The notes beneath the pieces were generated by a model. It ran no database searches, was not told where the DNA came from, and worked only from the letters and a program-made list of their open reading frames with translations. From NCBI GenBank assembly GCA_031379665.1, contig JANNFI010000089.1, forward strand, positions 1-64,000: DNA of 64,000 bases, in the 5' to 3' direction. Below, piece by piece: positions 24,708 to 32,847 of the stretch (position 1 is its first letter; the number at the start of each line of letters is the position of its first letter). Source of the DNA: SZUA-254 sp031379665. GTDB lineage: Bacteria; Bacteroidota; Ignavibacteria; UBA10030; SZUA-254. A program made the translations under genes and the position numbers.

Positions 24708-26546
24708 ATGGCGCTCAGGGAATACCTGCGGCTCCTCGAGTCGAAGGGGCAGCTCCACCGCACTTCCGTCGAAATCGATCCGGTCCTTGAACTCACTGAA
24801 ATCTCCACCCGCGCGCTGAAGGAGGGGAAACCAGCCCTTCTGGTCGAACGACCGCGCGGGGCAGCGTTCCCTTTGGTCGTCAACCATTTTTCGAACGACG
24901 AGCGGATCCGGCTCGCCCTCGGCGAAGACCCGGACCCCCTCGGGGAGGCGCTCGTCCGGTTCGCCGAACGAATCTTTCCCCCCTCATTGAAAATCGTCCG
25001 CAGCGAGTGGTCGATGGTCCGCCGGGCGTTGAACGCCAGACCGAAGGATTCATCGGGCCCCGCGCTCAGCCAGCAGAACGTCGTCTCCCCCGACCTCGGC
25101 CGGCTTCCGATACAACAATGCTGGCCCGGCGACGGCGGGAAATTCATCACCTACGGCCAGGTACACACCGCCGACCCGGAAAACGGAAAGAGAAACATCG
25201 GGATCTACCGGATGCACGTCTTCGATGCTCGCACCACCGGGATGCACTGGCAGATCCAGAAAGGCGGCGGTTTCCACTATTATAAATCCGAAAAGGCGGG
25301 GCGCGGCCTCGAGGTCGCTGTCGCACTCGGCACCGATCCGGCGCTCCTGTTCGCGACGATCGCCGCCCTTCCCGAGGGGATCGACGAGGCGATGTTCGCC
25401 GGCTTTTTAATGAACAAAAGGATTGAGTTTGCGCGGGGAAAGACCATCAACCTCCCGGTGCCGGCGTCTGCGGAGTTCATCCTGGAGGGGGTAGTCCCCA
25501 CGGGCGAACGCCGGATGGAAGGACCGTTCGGCGACCACTTCGGGCATTATTCGGCCGCGTCCGAATTCCCGGTGTTCCATATCCGTACCATCACGCACCG
25601 CAACGACCCCGTGTATCCGGCGATCGTCGTTGGGAAGCCGCCGATGGAGGACAAATTCCTCGGCGACGCGACGCAGAAAATCCTCGGGCCGCTGATAAAG
25701 CTCATCCATAAGGAGGTCACGGGACTCTGGGCATACTACGAGGCGGGCTTTCACAATTTACTCGTCGTCTCGATCGAACAGCGCTATCAAAAAGAGGCGC
25801 TCAAAGCCGCGCTCGGCATCATGGGCACCGACCAGCTCTCCCTCACGAAGTGCATCGTCACGGTGTCGGCCGGCGTCGACCCGCGCGACTGGGATGGTGT
25901 GCTCCGTGAACTCCGCGAGCATTTCGATCCGCATCACGACTTCGTGATGATCCCGAAGGTCCCGCTCGACACGCTCGACTTCACGAGTTTCACGATGAAC
26001 CTCGGGAGTAAAATGATCATCGACGCGACCCGCAAGCCGGGTCGGACTGCGGCGGACAGGAGCGTGCCAGGCGGCGGTACCAGCGGGGAAGACCGTACGG
26101 GGGATCGCGGTGACGCTTCAAACCGGGGACACGGATCGGCATTTTCCGAAGCGATCGTTCGCGACGCCCGGTCGTTCGACTCCCGCATCGTCGACGCCGC
26201 GTTCCCCCAGTCGACCATTCTGCTCGTCAAGGTCTCCTCGGGTGGCAGGGAGATCGTCGAAAAGCTGGTTCGCGACCCGCGCTTCGCGATGATCCCGGTC
26301 ATCGCCGCGGTGAGCGACGACGTGGACATTCACGACCGGGAGAGTTATATTTGGGGAGTTTTCACACGGTTCGACTGCGAAAGGGACGTCATTTTCACCG
26401 AAAGCCGGCTGATCGGCATTTCGCCGGTCTATAAAGGGGCGATGGGGATCGACGCGACGTGGAAGCCGGGCTATCCCAAACCCCTCGTGATGGACGACGA
26501 CATCGTCCGCCGCGTGGACGAAATGTGGGGCAAGCTCTGGAAATGA
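24708..26546 (+). CDS. ubiD: UbiD-family decarboxylase (MqnL-type) with a hydrophilic insertion
   Basis: A 612-residue UbiD. The prenyl-FMN and metal-binding core is visible: RNIGIYRMHVFDARTTGMHW, then AVALGTDPALLFATIAALPEG, and the conserved Arg-Glu-Glu region ending GERRMEGPFGDHFGHYS. In a menaquinone cluster the substrate is expected to be the 1,4-dihydroxy-6-naphthoate-derived carboxylate (MqnL step). A Gly/Asp/Arg-rich stretch of about 35 residues (around 442-478) interrupts the C-terminal domain and looks like a lineage-specific loop. It starts 5 nt after ubiX. The closely spaced gene order gives high confidence; the exact substrate is inferred. Confidence 0.9.
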   Translation: MALREYLRLLESKGQLHRTSVEIDPVLELTEISTRALKEGKPALLVERPRGAAFPLVVNHFSNDERIRLALGEDPDPLGEALVRFAERIFPPSLKIVRSEWSMVRRALNARPKDSSGPALSQQNVVSPDLGRLPIQQCWPGDGGKFITYGQVHTADPENGKRNIGIYRMHVFDARTTGMHWQIQKGGGFHYYKSEKAGRGLEVAVALGTDPALLFATIAALPEGIDEAMFAGFLMNKRIEFARGKTINLPVPASAEFILEGVVPTGERRMEGPFGDHFGHYSAASEFPVFHIRTITHRNDPVYPAIVVGKPPMEDKFLGDATQKILGPLIKLIHKEVTGLWAYYEAGFHNLLVVSIEQRYQKEALKAALGIMGTDQLSLTKCIVTVSAGVDPRDWDGVLRELREHFDPHHDFVMIPKVPLDTLDFTSFTMNLGSKMIIDATRKPGRTAADRSVPGGGTSGEDRTGDRGDASNRGHGSAFSEAIVRDARSFDSRIVDAAFPQSTILLVKVSSGGREIVEKLVRDPRFAMIPVIAAVSDDVDIHDRESYIWGVFTRFDCERDVIFTESRLIGISPVYKGAMGIDATWKPGYPKPLVMDDDIVRRVDEMWGKLWK

Positions 26547-26616
26547 TCTGGAAGTAACCGCGGCCCCACCGGCCTCGAGTCTCGACAGTATTTCGAAAGA
26601 AGAAACAGACGCACAG

Positions 26617-28479
26617 ATGACATTCAATTTCCGCGACACCGCGCTCATCCCGATCTGGGAGAAGGTCCGAAGTGGCGAACGCCTCTCGATGGCCGACGGC
26701 CTGGCCCTCTACGCGACGCCGGACCTCATCTCGCTCGGAAAGATGGCGCATTTCGCCAAGCAGCAGAAGAGCGGCGACGCCGTCTATTTCGTCCTCAATC
26801 AAAAAATCGAGCACACCAACATCTGTGTCCTGTCGTGCAAGTTCTGCGACTTCGCCGTGAAGAAGGGGGACGCCGACGCCTACGAGATGACGACCGAAGA
26901 GATCGTCTCGAAGCTCACCCCCGAGATCGCGGAGGTGCACATCACCGGCGGCATGCCCGCCGACTGGCCCTGGGACCGGTATCTCGACATTGTCCGTACA
27001 ATCTGTAAAAGATTCCCGAACACCGACGTCAAGGCGTTCACCGCGGTCGAGATCGACTTCTTCCACAAGAAGTTCAAAATGCCGATCGAGGAGGTCCTCC
27101 GGCAGTTGAAAGAGGCGGGACTCAAGACGATGCCGGGCGGTGGCGCGGAAGTATTCTCCGAGCGGGTGCGGAAACTCCTCTTCAACCAGAAGATCGGTGC
27201 GAAGGGATGGTTCGGCGTGCACAAGGCGGCGCACCGCCTCGGCATCCCGACCAACAGCACACTCCTCTACGGCCACATCGAGACGCTCGAAGAGCGGCTC
27301 GACCACATGATTCAGCTGCGCGAGGCGCAGGATGAGACGGGCGGATTCCTGACGTTCATCCCCCTCGCCTTCCAGCCGGGCGACACCGGCATCAAGCCGC
27401 GCGAACGGTTCACATCGGCCATCGACGACTTGAAGACCATCGCGATTTCCCGGTTGATGCTCGACAACTTCCCTCACATCAAAGCCTACTGGGTGATGCT
27501 CACCGAGGAGGTGGCCTCGGTCGCGCTCAACTTCGGCGCCGACGACATGGACGGCACGGTGGGCCAGGAACGCATCGCGCACGACGCCGGCGCCACGAGC
27601 CCGATGATGCTCGCGAAGGACCAGATCATTCGCATCATCAGGGATGCCGGCAAGATACCGGTCGAGAGGGACGTCTATTATAACCCCCTCAGGGTACACG
27701 CCGACAACGTCATCGGTAAAATCCCGTACCTCAACTCACTCCCGTTTTACAGCGGTTTCGAGAAGGGGCCGTTTAAGATCCTCCCGATCGTCCCGCGGAG
27801 GATGGGGATGCTCGCGGCGGACGGACAGTTGGTGGCGGGTTTGTTTTCACTGATGGATTACTACCGGAATGAGTCGACGCTCGAGCCGCTCGACTGGGGC
27901 ATCGCCACGCGCGACCAGGTGAAGAGCGTGATGCTCTTCTCGAACCACGGCTGGGCCGGCCTCGACGGGAAGCGGATCGGCGTCACCGACGAGACCGCCA
28001 CGTCCATCCAGCTTCTGCGACTCCTGCTCGGGAAGAAGTACAACGTGAATGCCGAATTCGTCCGCCTCCACGCCGGCGTGAACAGTTATGCCGACTTCGA
28101 CGCGGTGCTCCTGATCGGCGACCAGGCGCTCTACCATAACAGGCGCGGCCTCGAGGGATTCGAACTCGTCTACGACCTCGCGGCCGAGTGGTACGACTGG
28201 AAGAAGATGCCGTTCGTCTTCGCGGTGTGGGCGGTGAAGAAGGACCTCCCGGCCGCGACGAAGGCCGCCCTCTCGGCCACAATCGCGGAATCACTCCGCA
28301 GGACAGAGGGCCGCTACCGGGCGATCGGTGAACTCCACGGCAGGGTCCTGGGCCTTGACCCGTCCTACGTCGAGGAATACCTCGAGGGGTTCAATTACAC
28401 TCTCGGCGACAGGGAAAAAGAATCAATGCGGGAATTCAGGAAACTCACCGCCGCAGTGAACCCGGGGGTGATGATATGA
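26617..28479 (+). CDS. mqnE-mqnA: Fused aminofutalosine synthase (MqnE) and chorismate dehydratase (MqnA)
   Basis: A single 620-residue frame. Residues 1 to about 362 are a radical SAM MqnE (start MTFNFRDTALIPIWEKVRSG; 4Fe-4S motif CVLSCKFCDF; EVHITGGMPADWPWD; PGGGAEVFSERVR). From about 365 the sequence becomes a complete periplasmic-binding-like MqnA (IGKIPYLNSLPFY, then LFSLMDYYRN, LDWGIATRDQVKSVMLFSNH). MqnA dehydrates chorismate to 3-[(1-carboxyvinyl)oxy]benzoate and MqnE joins that product to adenosine via SAM, so the fusion links consecutive steps. There is almost no linker. The stop overlaps mqnC by 4 nt. Separate genes are the usual arrangement. Confidence 0.92.
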   Translation: MTFNFRDTALIPIWEKVRSGERLSMADGLALYATPDLISLGKMAHFAKQQKSGDAVYFVLNQKIEHTNICVLSCKFCDFAVKKGDADAYEMTTEEIVSKLTPEIAEVHITGGMPADWPWDRYLDIVRTICKRFPNTDVKAFTAVEIDFFHKKFKMPIEEVLRQLKEAGLKTMPGGGAEVFSERVRKLLFNQKIGAKGWFGVHKAAHRLGIPTNSTLLYGHIETLEERLDHMIQLREAQDETGGFLTFIPLAFQPGDTGIKPRERFTSAIDDLKTIAISRLMLDNFPHIKAYWVMLTEEVASVALNFGADDMDGTVGQERIAHDAGATSPMMLAKDQIIRIIRDAGKIPVERDVYYNPLRVHADNVIGKIPYLNSLPFYSGFEKGPFKILPIVPRRMGMLAADGQLVAGLFSLMDYYRNESTLEPLDWGIATRDQVKSVMLFSNHGWAGLDGKRIGVTDETATSIQLLRLLLGKKYNVNAEFVRLHAGVNSYADFDAVLLIGDQALYHNRRGLEGFELVYDLAAEWYDWKKMPFVFAVWAVKKDLPAATKAALSATIAESLRRTEGRYRAIGELHGRVLGLDPSYVEEYLEGFNYTLGDREKESMREFRKLTAAVNPGVMI

Positions 28480-29573
28480 TCCAGCTCTCTTCGGTCTACG
28501 AAAAAGTGCGGGCCGGCGGGCGCCTGACGCCTGATGAGGCGGTCGTCCTCCTGAAGCACGGCGAACTTCTCGAGCTCGGCGACCTCGCAAACGGCGTCCG
28601 CGCCGAGAAGAACCCCGTGCCGAGGGTGACATTCGTGGTCGACACCAACCCGAACTACACCAACGTTTGCAACATCGATTGCATCTTCTGCGCCTTCTAC
28701 CGGCACCCGGGGGACGAAGGCGAATACACCTACAGTGTCGATCATATGATCGGCGAGTTCAAGCGGTCGGCCGCCAGCGGGGTCACCACCATCCTCCTGC
28801 AGGGGGGCGTGAACCCGGCCCTGCCGTTTTCGTACTACCTCGAAATGGTGCGCCGCACGGTGGTGGAAGTTCCCGAAGTCCATCCGCACTTCTTCTCCAC
28901 ATCGGAGATCATCGGGATGGCGAACGTTTCGGGGCTGAGCGTGCCGGAAGTGCTGAAACAGTTGTGGGAGGCTGGGTTGCGGACCATTCCCGGCGGCGGC
29001 GCCGAGATCCTCAACGACCGGGTCAAGAAGAAAATCAGCCACCTGAAGGGGAGCTCCGACGACTGGCTGATGGTGATGCGCGAGGCGCACAGGCTGGGTT
29101 ATCGCTCGACCGCGACGATGATGTACGGCCACCTCGAAACCGACGAGGAGCTCGTAGAGCACCTCGACCGGATCCGTCGGTTACAGGACGAGACGGGCGG
29201 GTTCACGGCGTTCGTCCCGTGGAGCTTCAAGCCGGGGAACACGCCGCTCGAGAAGATCATCCCACACTACGCCACGCCGGTGCGCTACCTCCAGGTGCTG
29301 GCGATATCAAGAATGTATCTCGACAACTTCGACCATATCCAGGCGTCGTGGTTCTCGGAAGGAAAGAAGACGGGACAGATCGCGCTCCACTTCGGCGCCG
29401 ACGATTTCGGGGGGACGCTCTTCGAGGAAAACGTACACGCGGCGGCCAACTTCGTCAATAAGAGCAACACCGAAGAGGTCGTGAACCTCATCCGCGAGTC
29501 GGGGTTCATTCCCGCGCAGCGGGACACGCTCTATAACATTCTGAGAGTCTTCGACCCCGCGGCGGCGGCGTAG
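28476..29573 (+). CDS. mqnC: Cyclic dehypoxanthinyl futalosine synthase (MqnC)
   Basis: A 365-residue radical SAM enzyme. The cluster motif is CNIDCIFCAF, preceded by FVVDTNPNYTNVC, followed by LLQGGVNPALPFSYY, the SAM-binding GGGAEIL and the C-terminal HFGADDFGGTLFEENVH, all typical of MqnC. It cyclises dehypoxanthine futalosine on the path to dihydroxynaphthoate. The ATG overlaps the mqnEA stop (ATGA, 28476-28479). It is the last gene of the plus-strand mqn operon. No futalosine hydrolase (MqnB) is seen in the window. Confidence 0.95.
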   Translation: MIQLSSVYEKVRAGGRLTPDEAVVLLKHGELLELGDLANGVRAEKNPVPRVTFVVDTNPNYTNVCNIDCIFCAFYRHPGDEGEYTYSVDHMIGEFKRSAASGVTTILLQGGVNPALPFSYYLEMVRRTVVEVPEVHPHFFSTSEIIGMANVSGLSVPEVLKQLWEAGLRTIPGGGAEILNDRVKKKISHLKGSSDDWLMVMREAHRLGYRSTATMMYGHLETDEELVEHLDRIRRLQDETGGFTAFVPWSFKPGNTPLEKIIPHYATPVRYLQVLAISRMYLDNFDHIQASWFSEGKKTGQIALHFGADDFGGTLFEENVHAAANFVNKSNTEEVVNLIRESGFIPAQRDTLYNILRVFDPAAAA

Positions 29574-29577
29574 CCGC

Positions 29578-30072
29578 TCAGGGTGCGATCCGCTTGTATT
29601 CACCCGCCAGATCGCGGTCGAGCGCTTTCCCCAACGACCGCAGCCATTTCTCCAGGTAGGCGTCATCCATTTTCGGCGACCGGGCGAGGATGCCGCGGAT
29701 GTCTTCCAGGTCGCGCGGACGCCCCGCGACGATTTTATGGATGATCAGGTCTTCAACCGCAATGAATCGCACTTCTCCGGATCCAAGAGGAACTGACACA
29801 ACCCGCTGCAGGGCCGATCGCTCGTATTCGCTGAATGAAAATATCAAGTCAACCCTGATGCCGGTGGCCGTTTCGATCAGGGGGAGAACGTGCGTTTCGG
29901 AAACAAACCGCCCGACGTCCTTCGTCGCAACGTCCAGCCCTGAGCCCTCAATCGGCCGAAGGACGGATTGCAACTTGTCGATGTCGACGCCCAGGGTGAT
30001 GTCAATATCGCGCGTCAGCCTTGGTTCCCCGTAATAGAGCACGGCCTGGCCGCTGATCACCATATAGGGCAT
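29578..30072 (-). CDS. MNT-type nucleotidyltransferase (AbiEii-like), 5' end frameshifted
   Basis: 164 residues with the nucleotidyltransferase signature: MVISGQAVLYYGEPRLTRDI followed by the DxD metal pair, then IRVDLIFSFSEYE, and VEDLIIHKIVAGRPRDLEDI, as in AbiEii/AbiGii-like proteins. The usual N-terminal helix is not in this frame: a perfect candidate (MFQALLVKLASLLASLLDSG, from the ATG at 30134-30136) is encoded in another frame just upstream, across a 12-bp duplication. So either the gene has a frameshift or translation begins at 30072 without the helix. It pairs with the small gene 30114-30329 and sits between mqnC and mqnD as a small insertion. A toxin-antitoxin role is inferred from family context only. 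Confidence 0.7.
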   Translation of the reverse strand: MPYMVISGQAVLYYGEPRLTRDIDITLGVDIDKLQSVLRPIEGSGLDVATKDVGRFVSETHVLPLIETATGIRVDLIFSFSEYERSALQRVVSVPLGSGEVRFIAVEDLIIHKIVAGRPRDLEDIRGILARSPKMDDAYLEKWLRSLGKALDRDLAGEYKRIAP

Positions 30073-30085
30073 CGAGGCCGCTGTC

Positions 30086-30113
30086 GAGCAGGGAGGCGAG
30101 CAGGGAGGCGAGC
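30086..30113 (-). repeat. 12-bp direct duplication at the frameshifted 5' end
   Basis: GAGCAGGGAGGC occurs twice in tandem (30086-30097 and 30098-30109) with a 4-nt partial third. On the minus strand it encodes the repeated residues LASLLAS of the displaced N-terminal helix. The duplication itself is in frame, so the frame change lies just downstream of it on the minus strand. Confidence 0.75.
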
Positions 30114-30329
30114 TTAACGAGGAGGGCTTGAAACATCGATGTTCAACATCGCGGCCAGCCGGATGACATCGTCGATACCCTCCAGGGGATCGTCGGATTT
30201 GAAGTGGCCGAAATGGCGCGCCTCCGCATAGAGTCCATCCAGGATCCGCAACTTCATTTCCAGAGTGAGATGATCCGCGGCCCTGGAACGTCGATCGAAG
30301 TCCGCATATTTATCGGGGTTCGTGATCAT
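30114..30329 (-). CDS. Small partner protein of the nucleotidyltransferase
   Basis: A 71-residue, charged, helical protein (MITNPDKYADFDRRSRAADH ... LRILDGLYAEARHFGHFKS ... GIDDVIRLAAMLN). Small proteins of this kind commonly precede AbiEii-like nucleotidyltransferase genes in FCB genomes, by my recollection, and are often left unnamed. Its 3' end overlaps the displaced start of the nucleotidyltransferase by 23 nt, so the two were probably coupled before the frameshift. The start at 30329 is preferred to 30359 because the domain begins there; no strong ribosome site is visible. It could be the antidote of a toxin pair; this is inference. Confidence 0.55.
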   Translation of the reverse strand: MITNPDKYADFDRRSRAADHLTLEMKLRILDGLYAEARHFGHFKSDDPLEGIDDVIRLAAMLNIDVSSPPR

Positions 30330-30405
30330 CTGTAAATATACGCATCTCACCAACGACAATCTATCGTTGCAGGTGGTGCGCGGGTCCCGACCCCCCCCCT
30401 GCGGT

Positions 30406-31239
30406 TTACACCAGCCGGAATTCCTTCACCGCGGGCAGTCCGACCTTCTCGCTCGCCCTCCGGTAGAGCTCCTTCAGTCCCGCCTCTCCCCTTTCTCCCA
30501 TGTCGATCGTCAACTCGTTGACATACATTTTCACGAACGTTTCGCCCTTTTGGGCGTCGATCCCGCGGCCCCACTCGAGCGCGTAAGGGATCGAGTCCTC
30601 CTGGTGCTTGTATCCGAAATCGATGCTGTCCCGGAGGCCGACAGACAGATCGTGCCCCATCTTTTCCCCGAGGTCCTTCCGGACCACATCGAGTCCGAGG
30701 GGAAGGGGAAGCCCGTTCGTCTCGTCGCGCCAGAGCTCGCCGAAGTCGAGGATTTTATGGTAGCCCTGTTCCTGGTAGGTAATTTGTCCTTCGTGGATCA
30801 CGACGCCTGCGTCGATCCTCCCCTCGTCGATCATCGGCATCAACTGGTCGAATGGCCGGTCGACGTGCTCTATCCCTTCGGTGAACATCCTGAAGAGGAG
30901 GGTCGCGGTCGTCAGGGGTCCGGGCGTGCCGACGGTTTTTCCCTTCAGTTCGGCGAGGGTTGTGTATTTTTTCGAGATGAGGACCGGGCCGTACCCGTCT
31001 CCCATGCTTGCGCCGGTGCGCATGATCCAGTATTTGTCCTGGACGTAGGGAAAAGCGTGCGCCGAGATCGCCGTGACTTCCAGCTCCCCCTTCATCGCGC
31101 GGACGTTCAGCGATTGGATGTCCTCGAGCATATGCTCGATCCTGATCCCCTCGAGCTTGACCCTGCCGCTGGCGAGGCCGTAGAACATGAACGCGTCGTC
31201 GGGGTCCGGGCTGTGCCCCACGCGGATGATTTTTTCCAT
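30406..31239 (-). CDS. mqnD: 1,4-Dihydroxy-6-naphthoate synthase (MqnD)
   Basis: 277 residues of the MqnD fold (periplasmic-binding-protein-like, cytoplasmic). The start RVGHSPDPDDAFMFYGLASG is diagnostic; further markers are EVTAISAHAFPYVQDKYWIM, GTPGPLTTATLLFRMF and DAGVVIHEGQITYQEQG. It converts cyclic dehypoxanthinyl futalosine to 1,4-dihydroxy-6-naphthoate. It faces the plus-strand mqn operon convergently, with the nucleotidyltransferase module between them, so it has its own promoter; a TATATT about 40 nt upstream may be its -10. Confidence 0.95.
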   Translation of the reverse strand: MEKIIRVGHSPDPDDAFMFYGLASGRVKLEGIRIEHMLEDIQSLNVRAMKGELEVTAISAHAFPYVQDKYWIMRTGASMGDGYGPVLISKKYTTLAELKGKTVGTPGPLTTATLLFRMFTEGIEHVDRPFDQLMPMIDEGRIDAGVVIHEGQITYQEQGYHKILDFGELWRDETNGLPLPLGLDVVRKDLGEKMGHDLSVGLRDSIDFGYKHQEDSIPYALEWGRGIDAQKGETFVKMYVNELTIDMGERGEAGLKELYRRASEKVGLPAVKEFRLV

Positions 31240-31317
31240 CGGGATTCGATTGAGGTGGTGAACGAGCCACCAATATAAATAATCAGCGGGTGATTTCCAC
31301 GCCTCCGGACGCGCGGT

Positions 31318-32847
31318 TCAGGCCTCTTCGGCCTGCTTCTTCTCGATCCGCTTGATGGTGAGGTAGAGTGCGATCGCCACGATCGTGATGATCAGCGTGG
31401 CCACTCCCAGCCCATACCGGCGGAAGTAGAACTCGTCGATGCTCTCCTGCCCCTGCACCGCCACCACGCCGGCCACGGCGATCCCCTGGTTCACCACTTC
31501 GGCAAATTTCGGCTCGTTGAAGGCGTGCACCGCTGTGCGCGACAACAGGCGCGATTGCCGGATTTCGCGGAGTCGGAACTTCGCCTCCGAGATTTCCATC
31601 CCCTTCTGCTCGGCGTTCGTCACGAGCGAATCGGCCCGCCGTTCAGAGCGCTCGAGCGAGTCGATCATCGTCCGCATCAGCGCGGCCGCCTGGTAGCCTT
31701 TCGGGTTGTCGGCCGGCGAGTGGCAGCGGGAGCAGACCGCCTCGTCGGAAGTCCCGAGGAGGGCGTCGGTGGCGTTGATGATCGCGTGGTTGCCATGGCA
31801 CGTCTCACACTCCGGCAGCCCGAGTTCGTCGTACGCCTTCTTGTGGGGGCTCTCGGCGAACAGCGATGCGTTCATCGCGTGGCAGGTCCCGCACACTTTC
31901 GAGATGGAGGCCACTTCCGGCGGCGCCGCGCCGTGGTTGCCGTGACAGTCGTTGCACGAGGGGGCTCCGAGGTCGTGTTTTTCCAGAAGAGCTTTGCCGT
32001 GGACGCTGGTGCGGAACTCGGCGAGCTGGTCGGTCCCGATGGAATACTCCTTCATATACTCGGCGTTCGCGTGGCAGGTGCCGCAGGTGTTGGGCAGGTT
32101 GATCGCGTTGACGCTCGATTTCGCGTCGACGGCCCTGAGGATGTCGTGGCTGCCGTGGCAACTGGAGCAGACGGCCACATTTGAGTCTCCCTTCGCGAGC
32201 CTCATCCCGTGGACGCTCGTTTTGTATTTCTCCTCCTGGTCGATCGGCAGGGCCTGGTTGTACGACCGCATGAAGACAGCGCTGGAGTGACAGGTCGCGC
32301 AGGTCTTGTTGACGTTCAGGTGATTGACGGGGGACCGGGGATCCTTGACGCTTTTGATGTCGTGGACGCCGTGGCAGGTGACGCACTGGACCATTTTCTC
32401 CACCCCCGAGACGGCCATTTTCCCGTGGACGCTGGCCGCGAGGTTTTCCATCTGGTTCAGACTGAGCGACGACTTGAAGTTCGTCTTCATCACTTGCGCG
32501 TCGGAGTGGCACCGCTGGCAACTCTTCGAGATGTCGTCGCCCTTCGGGACGCCGATGAATCCGTGGTCGGCCGACATCGACTTTTCCTGGTCGTCGGAAG
32601 ATGGATCACCGCCGTGGCACCCCGCGCACGATATCCCTTTCTGATAATGTATGTCGGCCGCGTATTTCATCCCTACCGCTTCTCCAAGGGCCTTGTGGCA
32701 GGTGAGGCAATTGTCCGGCTTCGCGGTCGCGGTCCTGAACAGGGCGTCGGCGGATTGCGCGTGGAGCGCGCCGGCGAGGATGAGCTGGATAGCGGCGATG
32801 ACGATCGGTAGCGACGGCGCGATGCGGATGACCGTTCGTGTTTTCAT
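31318..32847 (-). CDS. Eleven-haem c-type cytochrome, membrane-anchored
   Basis: About 509 residues with a signal anchor (IVIAAIQLILAGALHAQ), eleven CXXCH haem motifs (CLTCH, CAGCH, CQRCH, CVTCH, CATCH, CSSCH, CGTCH, CNDCH, CGTCH, CETCH, CSRCH), and a C-terminal membrane helix (GVATLIITIVAIALYLTI). The repeated AASVHGK/TSVHGMR segments place distal His residues as in other stacked multihaem proteins. The ATG at 32847 overlaps the cytochrome b stop codon (ATGA); an ATG three codons earlier is also possible. It is the last gene of the Rieske/cytochrome b operon and may take the place of cytochrome c1 as electron acceptor in the periplasm. That role is inferred from position. Confidence 0.85.
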   Translation of the reverse strand: MKTRTVIRIAPSLPIVIAAIQLILAGALHAQSADALFRTATAKPDNCLTCHKALGEAVGMKYAADIHYQKGISCAGCHGGDPSSDDQEKSMSADHGFIGVPKGDDISKSCQRCHSDAQVMKTNFKSSLSLNQMENLAASVHGKMAVSGVEKMVQCVTCHGVHDIKSVKDPRSPVNHLNVNKTCATCHSSAVFMRSYNQALPIDQEEKYKTSVHGMRLAKGDSNVAVCSSCHGSHDILRAVDAKSSVNAINLPNTCGTCHANAEYMKEYSIGTDQLAEFRTSVHGKALLEKHDLGAPSCNDCHGNHGAAPPEVASISKVCGTCHAMNASLFAESPHKKAYDELGLPECETCHGNHAIINATDALLGTSDEAVCSRCHSPADNPKGYQAAALMRTMIDSLERSERRADSLVTNAEQKGMEISEAKFRLREIRQSRLLSRTAVHAFNEPKFAEVVNQGIAVAGVVAVQGQESIDEFYFRRYGLGVATLIITIVAIALYLTIKRIEKKQAEEA

